Source: Lithospermum erythrorhizon
Lineage: Eukaryota > Streptophyta > Magnoliopsida > Boraginales > Boraginaceae
Direction: 5' to 3'
Assembly: GCA_019722365.1 (NCBI GenBank)
Contig: JADFUC010000388.1
Coordinates: 124,001-188,000 of the forward strand
Length of the DNA: 64,000 bases
Part shown: positions 1 through 12,679 of the stretch, piece after piece
Numbering within the stretch: the first letter of the stretch is position 1
Layout: the number at the start of each line of letters is the position of its first letter
Program-made: the position numbers and the translations under genes
The notes under the pieces: model-generated
The model's database searches: none
What the model was told of the DNA's origin: nothing
The model's input: the letters and a program-made list of their open reading frames with translations, nothing else

Positions 1-443
1 TTCATATTAATAATATTTATTATTTATTTATCTATTATAGTATTATTTATTTAATATATGATGCATATTTATAAATGAAACAGATTAGGGGTAAAGTTGT
101 CAATACAATTCAATTTAAGTCTTTTTTTTTGAACTACTATCAAACAACTAAATATTTTCAGTATTCAAATTCAGTTATAATTGAGTTTCAGTCATTTAGT
201 TGTCAGTTTTCAGTTTTCAGACTTCAATTTTCAATTTTATATTATCTACTTACTCACCGCATAAGTATGTTATCAGCCTATAAAGACCATATGTTATTAT
301 GTTAAGCCAACTAAGAATATACAAATATATAATAATTTATGGTCGATTATACTATTTTAGATTTCCAGAAAAAAATTAGGCGGAAATGTGTTCAACCCCA
401 AGTTCATGTTCCATCAAATAGCATGGCAATATACTATTACTAT

Positions 444-880
444 TGTTGGAAATATGAGATGTTATATCTCATAAAATATATATATGCGTTGAATAATTAG
501 ATTATACAAATCAATTGTGCATTTAAATAATAATAAGTTCAGATATATGTTAATTGTTGTACAATTAATATATTAGGACTAACTCGATTGACATTAGGGG
601 TTATGATGACTTACTAGAGTCCGCTCATAATCTATATATTAATAAGATGTTCGGTTAAACATAAATTAATATATTCTTCCAATTTCCGATAAATGCAGAA
701 ATTGTATGACAACTAAAATGAACCATAATACGATTATAACTTTCGGGTTTAAAATATAACTGTATAAGAACATTAGGGCAAATTTCCAATTGTTGGAAAT
801 CACCCCCTAGTTCGAATAAAGTGTGGAAGTGATAAAAGTTTCGAAATCTTCCTTTTGTAGAATCATTATTAAATATTCTA
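444..880 (+). repeat. Left LTR copy of the copia element
   Basis: This stretch aligns with 3826-4250 over its whole length with scattered substitutions and small indels. Shared landmarks include GACATTAGGGGTTATGATG, GAGTCCGCTCATAATC and GGAAATCACCCCCTAGTTCG. The divergence shows an old insertion. Beyond about 880 the left copy continues into sequence not shared with the right copy. Confidence 0.75.
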
Positions 881-2099
881 CACATTGATAAGTATAAATA
901 TAGCATTTTATGAAACTAATTTGTTATGTTATAATGCTATTTGAGTTTAATTGTATATATGTTTATCTTGTTTTTCACCTAAATTTGATTGTAGGTGATT
1001 ATATAATCAAAGAGATTTATGCAAATAGGCTAACAGACGATTGTCAACAATTGAACAGGTGGCCCAAGTATTTGACATATGTAGTTAGGGGAGCAGAAAG
1101 CCCAAAGGAAAAAGATGGTAAATTAACAATTGCATTGCACCTATCCTTGGAGTTGGAGAAAATTGACTTGGATATATAGGTGCTATTCACACCAAATGGG
1201 GAAGATTCACACCAATTCCGACGGAGGCAGCAAGCAAGCACGCACCACACATCATTCACTTCACTTTATTATTTTCCGGATGCTTTTGAGTAACGTTTAT
1301 TATTTAATTTTTACTTTAATTCCAAACTAAATTGTTATTAGTCAAGACCGTGATGTAGTTAGATTTGAATATTTATTTCCTGTGAGATTTGTTTATCGTT
1401 TATTTATAATTGTAACTATTGTTCTTAATTACGATTTGGTATTTTGACGTCGATATCGAATTGTTCATGTAAGTGGTTAATTACTAGGAATAGGGTGATT
1501 ACTTAGGGAAAGAATAATTAAAACACGTGTTTCATTTACCATAGAGATATAGATGCATTACCACGCGTGCAAGTTCTAGACAATTGTCCTTCATCCGGTT
1601 TTTAATATTTTTAAACTATCATAGAGATAATATAGGTAGTTTCTTGGCGAGCCGATGTTAATATTACTCGGGAGGAATATTATTTTAAGTCCTGTTGTTA
1701 TGAATTGATAAATAATCTCATAGTTAATTAATCTGACGATCCCTAAACGAATTCATGTGTCTGGCTAACGTTCGTATTATTAATTAGTACATTGCTTTTG
1801 TTCTTTAGTTATTTAATTACATTGTTAATAATGTACTTTAGTATTTTTAATTAGTTAAATCATTAATTATTTAGTTAATTAAGGAAGCCTAAAAAGATTA
1901 GTACTGAAATAAATTGGGATTTGTGGGCGATCTTTCTTTCTTTTCACTATATTACTTGACACGATCCGGACTCGACCCGGAACACTTAAAAATTGTGTTG
2001 TCAACAGCCATTTAACGTGTCTTTATTTTAGGGATAAAAAGTGAGAAGATTCTAAAGATTTAGGAGAAGCTGTTACATTCTTGGAATTAAAAGATTCAT

Positions 2100-2830
2100 A
2101 AAAATGGATCTAAAAGAGACTTATTGGATTAATAAAACAACTTTATATTGATAAAGTGTTGAAAAGATTTAAGATGGATAATTCCAAGGAAACCTCCCCA
2201 TGAGACATGGCATTACTCTCAGCCGTTCCGATTGTCCCACAAATGAGGCTGAAGAGAAAAGGATGAATGATGTTCCTTATGCATCAGCCATAGGATCCAT
2301 CGTAATAATATTATTTTGTACCCGTCCGGAGCATTATCGTATGCTGAGTGTAATAAGCCGTTACCAATCATTTCCTGGTGAAAATCAATGTGGATTGTTG
2401 TGAAGGTCATGCCAAGTACTTCACGAAGGACTAAAGATATGTTCATATACAATGGGATAATGAGTTATTATAAAGGGTTATCTCGATGCGGTTCCAAACG
2501 ATAGAGGCGATGATCTCCAATCTGATTTATATATTCTACACGAGCGGTGGTGCGATGTCTTGAAATGATAAAGCAAAAATTAATATATAGTGACTGTGAT
2601 GAAGCTAAGTACATTGCAGGTTTAGTATGAGAAGGAAAACTTCTTTGGATCGAAATTCTGAGTGAGCTTGGAGTAGTACCTAGCATTGAAGGCCCGGTAG
2701 AGTCATCTTGTGATAACCTTTGGAGCAATAGCTCAAGCTATTGAACCAAGATCATCACCGATTCAAACACATGCTTAGAAAGTATCATCTTATTAGAGAG
2801 ATAACCGATAAAGGAGATGTTAGAAAATGT
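2100..2830 (+). pseudogene. Copia pol remnant (reverse transcriptase end and RNase H)
   Basis: Translating across frames gives recognisable Ty1-copia pol segments in the correct order. The reverse transcriptase end reads GLIKQLYIDKVLKRFKMDN (about 2129-2185). It is followed by RHGITLSRSDCP, PYASAIGSI, a TRPE/SRYQS block, and an RNase H stretch with GLSWIEI-like and ELGVVPSIEGPVE pieces (about 2640-2705). The last part corresponds to the family's RSHHR...HILRKYHLIRE region. Several frameshifts and stops interrupt it, for example TGA in the LDA region. It belongs to the element at 444-4838 and cannot make a working enzyme. Confidence 0.75.
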
Positions 2831-3825
2831 AAGGTTCCGACCCCGATGATAATGTAACGAGATCATAACTAAACCACTACCTCAAGCAAGCATGATAAAC
2901 ACATGTATAATCACGGTCTTAAGGACAAGCAGGTGGTCTTAGTCTTAGTATGAGCTGGTTTCTTTATATGTATCATAACTAATTGTAAAACTGATAATGA
3001 TTAAATTTTAGCTTCAAATTAATAAAATATATCATTTGTTTTCAAACTATGATCATTACATATATATATAATGTGTATGTATGTATCATTACTATGATAA
3101 TAAAATATATTCCATTGCAATTTAAAGTTTTGAAGAGATGTCTTTGGAGTTAAGGACTCAAAAGAAGAAACATGTCTATCGAGCCTAGAAAATAATGATA
3201 TTGTGACCACCAATGGGGTGTTCACTATAAAATAGAACACCATTGATTAGCTAATATTGTGGATTGTCGATCACGTTCTTGAATCGAATAAGGGAACTTT
3301 TACTCCAGTCAATTCACATAGGTATAAGGTGTGGAATGGTTTCAACCGTGATAATGTACATTGACCGACATGAGAACTTAGAAAATTGTATATCTATGTC
3401 CTAAGAAGTTTTTCATAGAACTTATGTTAAATAATGATTCCTAGACACGGTGACCTAGTTTCACTTTACGGGGTAGTTTACTTTGACCGGTCTAACGTCT
3501 TCCGTAGCGGAGGATTATAAAAGACTTGTGATGCGTATACTACAAGTGTAGTTGTGAAATCGTACATAAGATGGAATTAGGTACAACCCGGATATAACGG
3601 TTTTTTAGATTTCGAACCTCTTAGAAGAGCGTGGTGATTTGCTAGCCGACGATTGCTAGGCGAGATCACGTCAACCGTACACTTAAGAAAGAATACGAGG
3701 TGCGAGTATGGTGTGGCCGTCTTGCAATAGCAACATTTGTTGGAAATCGCGTACTAGGAATGGTAATAGGATGTGTCGATTAGTAAATGTCGCTTTTCAA
3801 ATAATCGTCCAAGGAAAAGTGGGAG

Positions 3826-4838
3826 TGTTGGAAATATGAGATGTTATATCTTATAAATATATGCCCGTTGAACAATTAGATTGTACAACCAATTATTACA
3901 TTTAAATAATAATAAGTTCAAATATATGTTAATTGTTGGACAATTAATATATTAGGATTAACTCGATTGACATTAGGGGTTATGATGGCTTACTAGAGTC
4001 CGCTCATAATCTATATATTAATATGATGTTCGGTTAAACATAAATTAATATATTGCTAATTTCGATCGAGCTTTGGAAGAGTCATACGCTAACAACTAAA
4101 GCAGACTATAATACGATTATAACTTCTAGAGTTTAAAATATAATTGTATAAAATTAGAACGAAAACATTTGGAAATCACCCCCTAGTTCGACTAAAAAAT
4201 TATTGGAAGTGGCAAGAGTTCGAATCTTCCTTTTGTAGATTCATAATTATGAATGCTAGCCACTTACGCGTGTCTTTATTTTTAGGGATAAAATTAGAGA
4301 AGATTCTAGAACATCACAACCTACTCACAGTCGACTATAGAGGGAGAAAAAGGAGGAGAAATTTGTACCTTGAAACTTTTATATTCTAGAATATTCTTCT
4401 TAATGCGGTGGAAGAGTTTCAACATAACTCTCAAAATGCACACGAAAAATAGGGATTTTGATTGCTTTATATAAAGGTCGTGATTTGCATGAAACCACTT
4501 GCGCAGTGCTCAAGCTTTTGAAGTTGAGAATTCTCTCTCCCTCTCCCGCTTCCTCTTCATACTCAACTAATATGTGGGAAATTTCCTTTGAAATTTTCTG
4601 CCCAACCTCGTTTACAGTTTAATATTTTAAAGAGCTCTAGTAAAGCTCACGGAGGGATTCTTTCATATGTTGGTGTGAACTATTCTTAGAGATGTTGATT
4701 ATTCAGAGTCTCGATTTTGATAACGCAAATCCGAAGAGGTATAATGTGTTTATATTATTACGTAGAATCCGGTTTAGATTTTTATAATTTTTTATATTAT
4801 TTTTATATTCGTAGAATCTGATTTCTTAAGGTTTTCTT
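3826..4838 (+). repeat. Right LTR copy of the copia element
   Basis: It starts with TGTTGG directly after the purine tract and matches the left copy over about 420 bp. From about 4640 it contains sequence typical of copia LTR ends (AGCTCACGGAGGGATTC, then AACGCAAATCCGAAGAGG at 4713-4730). Lectin-domain coding sequence starts at about 4839, so the LTR end and the gene truncation point coincide within a few bases. The exact LTR terminus is inferred. Confidence 0.6.
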
Positions 4839-6828
4839 TTCCAACCAATACATTTTACTGTGAGGAACTTCAATGGAGCTAATTTAACTTCAAATTCTGG
4901 AAAATTTATGTTTTTTGAGTCCAAGAAACTTGGTTTAGCTGGTTTGAATGATAGTTATTATGAAAGAGGTAATACTTTACAGAGTCTTGATGTTAATGGA
5001 AAAGTTACTCAAGAGGATGGTGCTTCATTCATAACATCAGATTATGGTGATCAAAAGCTGAGAAGGTTGACTCTTGATGAAGATGATGATCTTAGAATCT
5101 ATAGTTATGATCAACAGGGGGAGAAATGGGGTGTTGTTTGGACTGCAGTTGTTGAGTTATGCAAAATTCATGGTCAGTGTGGTGAAAGCTCGATATGTAA
5201 GTATGATGCAAGAAATGCTTCAACTTCTTGTCTTTGTCCACCTGGGTTCAAAAGGGTCCCTGGAAATGAAGACAAATGTGAAATTAAAGTTGAGATGAGT
5301 AATTTGAAAAGTACCAAGTTTTGGCCTTTGGATTATGTTAGTTATTCATCTAATCAAACTGATCTTAAGGCTGCAAATTTTACTGTATGTCAATCATATT
5401 GCCTTAATGATGATAAATGTTTAGGATTTATGTTTAAGGTTGATGGGAATAGTTTTTGTAAGCTCGTATTGGATAGTTTACTCTATGGGTATTGGTCTCC
5501 AGGGACTGAAATGGTAACATATTTGAGGGTTCCTTCATCTGAAACGGAGAGGTCGAATTTTGTAGGTATGACTGAGGTGTTGGAAACAACATGTCCTGTT
5601 AGAATTAGTCTTTCTTTCCCACTAGAAGAGTCTAAGGCTAATATTAGTCTTTCTTTCCCACTAGAAGAGTCTAAGGCTAATACTAGGAACATAATAATCA
5701 TATGTACTCTATTTGGAGCTGAGTTGATTAGTGGTCTGTTTTTCTTCTGGACTTTCTTGAAGAAGTATATAAAGTATAGGGACATGGCTAGGACTTTTGG
5801 CATGGAAGTTATGCGATCAAGTGGACCTAAGCCGGACCACTAGAGGTAAAGATGCTACTGATAATTTTGCCAAACATGTTGGGAAGAGTGGATTTGGAGA
5901 TGTGTACATGGGGAAACTGAGCGATGGAAGGGTTGTTGCAGTGAAGTGCCTGAAAAATGTGACTGGTGGTGATGCTGAATTCTGGGCAGAGGTAACAATC
6001 ATTGCTCGTATGCATCATCTGAATTTGATTAGGCTATGGGGATTCTGTGCTGAGAAGGGGAAGAGGATATTAGTGTATGAGTATGTGCCAAATGGTTCAT
6101 TGGATAAATTTCTCTTCCAATCAAAGTTGTCTCCTGAGCTACGATGGCAGAAACATGATGATGGTACCGAGGGATCAACAATTAAGCAAGTTCTTGATTG
6201 GAATACACAGTATAGGATCGCCCTGGGTGTTGCCAGGGCAATTGCCTGCTTACATGAGGAATGTTTAGAACGGGTGCTGCATTGTGATATCAAGCCAGAA
6301 AACATACTTCTTGGTGATGACTACTGTCCAAAAGTATTCTATCCAAAAGTATCCGACTTTGGGTTGGCAAAGCTGAAGAAGAAGACATAGAACTATGTCA
6401 CCGAGTTGTTCGTGGGACTAGGGGATACATGGCACCTGAGTGCATCGGATCATCTCCAATCACATCAAAGGCTGATGTGTATAGCTTTGGCGTAGTTCTT
6501 TAGGAGCTTGTTGCCGGTGTGAGGAGCTCTCAGCAAAATTTCTTCTGAGGTTGATAGTGATCAATGGTTTCTTCCAAGTTGGGCATTTGATAAAGTGTAC
6601 AAAAAAATGAATGTAGATGACATTTTAGATGAACGGATTAAGCATTCATACGATAGCCGAGCTCACTTTGCCATAGTGAATCGGATGGTGAAGACAGCTA
6701 TGAGGTGCCTGCAAGATCGCCCAGAATTGAGGCCATCGATGGGTAAAGTAGCTAAAATGATTGAAAGAACCGTGGAGATTATTGAGCCAAAAAAGCCAAC
6801 CATATTCTACTCGGACAAGGAGGACTAA
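4839..6828 (+). pseudogene. G-type lectin S-receptor-like Ser/Thr kinase pseudogene, 5'-truncated
   Basis: Intact relatives are plasma-membrane receptor kinases with B-lectin, EGF, PAN/apple, transmembrane and kinase parts, usually about 800 residues from one exon. Here the 5' half of the lectin domain and the signal peptide are absent: homology begins at about 4839, where copia LTR sequence ends. The remaining order is lectin tail, EGF-like segment (about 5150-5260, CKIHGQCGESSICKYD), PAN segment (CQSYCLNDDKCLGFMF, about 5390-5440), membrane helix (about 5690-5760) and kinase (5850-6820). Kept kinase motifs are HCDIKPENILL and DFGLAK; the glycine loop reads GKSGFG. Lesions are a frame change at 5830-5850, a frameshift with TAG at 6388, an in-frame TAG at 6501, and a frameshift near 6540. 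The C-terminal frame ends at 6828. Not functional. Confidence 0.9.
5604..5681 (+). repeat. 39-bp perfect tandem duplication in the receptor kinase remnant
   Basis: Two identical 39-bp copies lie head to tail (5604-5642 and 5643-5681). They duplicate the in-frame 13-residue segment ISLSFPLEESKAN just before the membrane helix. Perfect identity means the duplication is younger than most other changes in this pseudogene. Confidence 0.95.
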
Positions 6829-7076
6829 AACTATTCCACTGCACCATTGAATGTGAATTCCTCAAACCAAAAGGTTCATTTCAAGCTTGGTCCAAGTAAT
6901 AAAACTATAAGTTTACGAAACTAGTTTTTCTTCTCTTTGTAACAGTCTGCTTTAGTATATTGAAAATATGCTAGTACTTACAGCTATGTTGCAAGATTTC
7001 TCATATGGCTAGCCTAATGATATGGAGTATAGTAATGTATAATACTTCCCTTTTTGCAATAAGATTCTGGTTTCGA

Positions 7077-10000
7077 TTTATTCGGGGCATATTTTATTCG
7101 AGCTAAATTTCAGCCTTATCTACAATGTTAATTATATAACAAGAATTTGGTACACTACCTAAACGAAGATAGAGCGAAAGTGCAACCAAAACTATCTTAT
7201 TGCATGCCAATTAGGAATAAAAATTGATATACATCTAATCTACATAGAAATACCTCTTTTGGTCGTATGCATCCAACAATTGTTTTAAGTTACAAGATTA
7301 TTTTTTATACCTTTTTATAATATGTGCTTTGAGTATAATTGACAGTTTTTAGATATCATGTTACAAGAATATTCTTGAACCCAACTTTTCAACATTTCTG
7401 GATATAATAGAGGCCAATACCTATGGATGTCATTTATTTGTTAAGTATTAACCGATACTTTATACATCGCTTTTCTCTACAATTTTAACATTTTTATCTT
7501 CTGTTGATTTTTTTGATACATTTCCCATATATATCATGAATCAACTATAACCATCAAAATATCAAGAAAAATCCTGAAACAGAACAACCAACTATTAATA
7601 TCATTAGTACTCAACATTTCCTTTCTTTTTCTTCTTTAACATTGTCACAAATCTTAGGCACATCCAAAAACACACTTGTTCTCGATACTAATGGACATGA
7701 GCTCCAAACTAGTTCAACTACATCTAACTAAGAAAGTTTAAGAGATCTCAAGACAAAAATTCAATACTAAGTTAGTTTAAGAGATCTCAAGACAAAAGTT
7801 CAATACTAAGTTATAGTAACTTAATTCCTAGCCTCATTCCATTGATTCCTTAATACATTTTACTCATCCATTAGTGAAACAAATTCTGTCGAGCTCCTCC
7901 TTTAAACATTCAAATGCAGTAATTTTTATGAATACAACCTTCGATTACCAAGAAAGTCCTACATGACATATCTTATTTCATCATGATAAGCTTTACTTAG
8001 AGAGTGTCACGCAGCTTGAAAACTGTCTCCCAATTTTTAGAGCGGCAATTCAGTGATAGTACATAATGATAGACAATGTTTGGATCTCCTTTCATCTTTG
8101 ATTGGCCTCCCGATAGGGCGGATGGGCATAAACGGATGGACATGAGCCTTTTCACAAGGGATGGATGAGCATTAGCGAGTTCGATTCTTGGCTTATTTAA
8201 ATGTCGTCGATAGCGTAGGTAGTCATTTCATTTTCTTACCGGTACATATAGGGTAAGCATATAATAACATAATAATTTAACATTTAGTATATAAATAGAC
8301 GGAAAAGCTACTACATTTAATAACATTTATTATGTGTACTGTTTATCATTTATTATATACATAGCCCTCTGATATACTTAATAACCATGATCGTTTTAAT
8401 AACGCTACACAAAAATGATAATATTAGCTTACCTCCAAACTATCAAAGCCATTAATGTCACCATCCTTGCAGTCAAATGTGTACGCCAAATATCCAAATG
8501 ACTTACTAATATTTGAAATCTTAGCATCACTCATTTGATATCAGCTTGAAAATCAAGCGATTAATAGCAAAACCGATATCTTTTAAAGCCTCGATAAGGA
8601 CCCACATATTCGAAATTAGACTCGAGACCCGTCCTACATATCTAACTGCGATGCGATTGCATTGTAAATAGAAAGCTTGATAAGAATAACCACTATTATC
8701 GATTTTTGATACTTTAACGATACTTCAAAATCTTTTATTATTGAAAAGCGGTGAACAATCTCTTTAGGCTTTAGTAATTTCAATCATTAGATAATAGACT
8801 TATAAAATATTGAGTTAGCTTCAAGCGTGATGCAACGCTATTAATAAACAATTACATATAAAAATAAAATTACAATTTAAATTAACATATTTAAATGAGC
8901 CTCTGAAATATACTGCAGTCACAGCGGGCCGAACAAAAAGGTCAATTTACTATCGTAATAAAAAAAGGTCATATGATAGCAATGAAATGTCAATTTAACT
9001 ATATATAATCGACAAAGGTGAGAGATAGTAACAAAGGTCAATTTTGGCTCGTATGATAGCGATAAAGGTCAAGTTTATCTTATCGTAATCAATTTTATAA
9101 GGCAAAGGGGCCACTAACAAAATTTGGACTAATAACGACAAAAAACCTTAAAATAACAAAAACAAAGATTAACTAACACTACATTCTCATTTAGCGATTA
9201 AAAGATATTTTATGGTCAATTCAATTATATTTTATGAAGGCAAAGATTAAATTTATAGAAATCGGGATACTGACATGATTCTTTCAAATATAAAAATTTA
9301 CGTAAGCTTTGAAGAGCATGTAACTTTAGTGGAGGAAATTTGCCGCGTAGATTGATAATTTAGTAAGTTTTCAAAAGCGAGAACACGTTAGAAGCTACTT
9401 TCCTTTTTTACGCTCAGTTGCGTTCTCTTAAATCTATCATACGAGGCTTTGTAGCCGCTTGACATCTTAAGCGGCCCTTGCTTGGGTTTAATTTCGATGA
9501 GGAGGAGGAATGAGATTTTAACGGGGGCTTGGAAAACGGGGAGAAGGAAAGAATGCTTTTGTCTTTTAGTCATATGTTAGGGCTAAAATGTGTGGCAAAT
9601 AAAGACAAAATAATATATCTTTATATTTAGAGTGCTAGATTTTTTATTGTATTTGGAGCTACTGCATCTGATAAAAAAAACTTTCTAATCTTTCTAGCGG
9701 TATATTTGTCTTTATTTATCATGTGATCTAACATATGTTTAACATGACTAAAAGACTAAAAACTTTCATGTGATCCCAACCTTATGCGTTTAACGTGACT
9801 AAAAGACTAAAAACTTTTAACTCTCACTGTCATAGAAACCTGCGGTGAAAATCTCAAATACGCCATAGATTTGGAAATTAAACCCGTTAGAGGTTAGTTA
9901 GATGTCAATGACTAAAAGCCTAACATGATAGATTTAAGAAGAGTTACGGGAGTGAAAGGAAAAGCGAATGTGTTCGATCTTTGAAAACTTACTAAATTAT

Positions 10001-12670
10001 CCATAGCTATGTGCAAATTTCCTCCCTTGAAAGACATGTAGAAACCGTTTCCGCCTCACGAAATTTTTATATTTGAAAAGAGCGTCGGCCGTATCCGATT
10101 TATAGAATTTAATCTAGATGCATAAAAATATAATTTTAAATAGGCCATCTCTTGTCTTCAGTGGCGAAAATAATAAAGATTTAGTGTATTATTTTCTATT
10201 ATTTTTTAGGTTTGTTGTTAATTAGTCAATAGAACACTACAAATTGATTATAGATAATATAATCTTTGACGCTGTTGCTCGTATGAAGCCAAATCTGTTA
10301 TCTCTGACATTGTTGCTATCTTTAGCTTTTGTTCTTATCGTATGACCTTTTTTATTAGAGATAATGCAAAATTATGGAAATTTATTTATCTTTGACGCTT
10401 TGTTGTTATCATATTACCTTTTTATTATAGATAGTAAAATTGACTTGTTGCTATCTTTTGCCCGTTGTTTATCGTATGACCTTTTTTGTCAGATAATTAA
10501 ATTGACTTTGTTGCTATCTTTGACTGTTCTTTATCATATGACATTTTTTTATTATAGATAATTAAATTGACTTTTGTTCTTATCTTTTAACGCTTTGTTC
10601 TTTGTCGTATGACCTTTTTTTATTACATATAATAAATTGGCCTTTTATTATTATTATCTTTGACAGCATGGATTAGATTTTTGTTGAGATGCGTTTAGTT
10701 ATGCATATTTTCTTTATAGACTTATTTAAATATGTTAATTTAATTTAAATTGTAATTTTATTTTAAGTAATTGTTGGGCAATAGTGTTGAAGCATGCTTG
10801 AAACTTGACTCAATTTTCATGATACATTACATGAGTCGATTGAAATAAACGCTTCAGCATAGTAGATTATTAAATGCCACCAAATAATAAGGACCCAAGT
10901 ATTGGTTAAATATCCAAAAAATCGGATATGAAATCGTCATATCGGCTTATTCTGATAACATTGCCAGTAGATAGGGCGGGTCTCGATCAGTGGAGTCTAT
11001 CGAGCAGCCGTTTAATCATCGTTCTTTGAAGTTGATAATCAAATAGTGATGCATTCAAATATTATTAAGTCTTTGAATATTTGGCGGGGCAAGAAGATGA
11101 GCAGGCTGATGAACTGAGTGGATAATATTATCATTTTTGTGTATTGTTGATAAATGATAAATGTTGTGTTATTAAGTATATTATAGGCTATGTCTGTAAG
11201 CGATAAATATTAATACACGTAATAAATGTTGATAAACGGTATGATATTAAATGTATAGTAGTGCTGCGTACATTCCTCTTAAATGTTGATATGATAAATT
11301 ATTATGTTATTAAATGTATTATAGAGCACCATTAGCGTAATGGCGGTAAAATGGAAATGATGTTTAAATGCTATTAGACTCGACTCTTTTAGTGTTTGAA
11401 ATGGCGGGCCTCAAAAAACTTCGTGTCATTACTGAAGGCTTGTCGCTTATTGAAGGCAATCAAATGAAGATCAAACGTGTCTATCGTGCTAAATCGGCTG
11501 AGCATTCTAAAAGTGGGCGTCTTTGATGATGATGAAATAGGCCATGCAGTCTTGGTGAGGTTGTATTCGTCGAAATTACAAACTTGAGCTCTTGTGAAAC
11601 TTCAGTGTTTCACTGGACAATTAAATATTAAGGATGGTAAGTTACTATAACGTGAGCCACAATGTGAGATCTCAAACTAACAATGAACTTTGTCTTGAGA
11701 TCTCTTAAGCTCTTAGTGTGTAGTTGAACGTTGAAATCCATCAGCCGTTGAATAATCGAAGAGGCTAATGTGTTTATGCCTGTGACAATGTTAGAAAAAA
11801 GAAAATGTTGAAACCACTAATGATAATAGTTGGTTGTTACGTTTGATTTTTCTTGATATTTTGATGGTTATAGTTGATTCATGAATCAAGAATATATAGG
11901 GGGAATGGATCAAGAAAATCAACAGACATAAAAATGTCAAAATTGTAGAAAAGATGATAATGTGAAATCTTGGGAGAATATGGTAACAAATGAGTAGGAA
12001 AATCGAAGGTGTGGAGGGGGCCAGCATAGCGGTGGAGCATGTGGTTTTTAATTCGATGCTGTGAAAGAACACTTACGGGGCTTGACATGCCGCGAATCCT
12101 CTTGAAAGAGAGAGAGAGGTGCGCTTGAGGCAGACGCATGTAGTGCATGGGCTGTCGTCGGCTCGTCATAAGTAAGGTGTTAGGTTAATTCCCACACTTG
12201 TGGCGCCAACCGTGTTTAGTTGCCTTCGTTGAGTTGGAACCACGAGCGATATCGGTGATAAGCGGAGGAGTGAGGATAGCGTCAACTCATCGTACCCGCC
12301 GCCTGGAGGCGACACACGTGCTAAAATGGCAGTCCTCAGCCCATATCAATCTTGAAAAGTTGGTTAGAATATTCTTGTAACATGATTTCTAAAATTGTCC
12401 AATTATTATTGGCATATTATAAAAAGGTATAAAAATAAACTTGTAGGTTAAAGCAACTGTTGAATGTCGAACTCACAAGAGACCAAAAGGGTGTATTTCA
12501 GATGTAGATTAGATGCATATCAAATTTTTATCCTAATTGGCATGCAATAAGATAGTTTTGGTTGCACTTTCGCTCTATCTTCGTTTAGGTAGTGTACCAA
12601 ATTCTTGTTATATAAATAACATTGTAGATAAGGCTGAAAGTTAGGTCGAATAAAATATGCTCCGAATAAA
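7077..12670. mobile_element. 5.6 kb foldback element with about 2.7 kb inverted arms
   Basis: The left end begins TTTATTCGGGGCATATTTTA (7077) and the right end is its near-exact reverse complement (to 12670, one difference in this stretch). The match continues inward through both arms. Examples are 7100-7385 with 12355-12650, 7490-7650 with 11785-11960, 7720-7830 with 11640-11735, about 7900-8000 with 11500-11590, 8930-9070 with 10240-10660, and 9330-9400 with 9960-10030. The centre is near 9870. The arms have diverged and carry private insertions (e.g. 12140-12330). No transposase reading frame is visible. Long arms suggest a non-autonomous Mutator-like or foldback element; the flanks show no clear target duplication. 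Confidence 0.8.
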
Positions 12671-12679
12671 CATATAATG

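Larger units (their letters stand above)
444..4838 (+). mobile_element. Degenerate Ty1-copia LTR retrotransposon
   Basis: Two direct copies of an LTR-like sequence start with TGTTGGAAATATGAGATG at 444 and 3826. The second is preceded by a purine-rich tract (3811-3825, ending AAGTGGGAG), the usual polypurine tract of plant copia elements. Between the copies lies a frameshifted reverse transcriptase/RNase H remnant. The internal region is only about 3 kb or less, so gag, protease and integrase are largely gone. The right LTR probably runs on to about 4838, because 4640-4760 reads like LTR U5 sequence. The left copy matches only to about 880 and then diverges. I saw no target site duplication. 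Strand follows the pol remnant and polypurine tract. The element is certainly non-autonomous. Confidence 0.75.
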
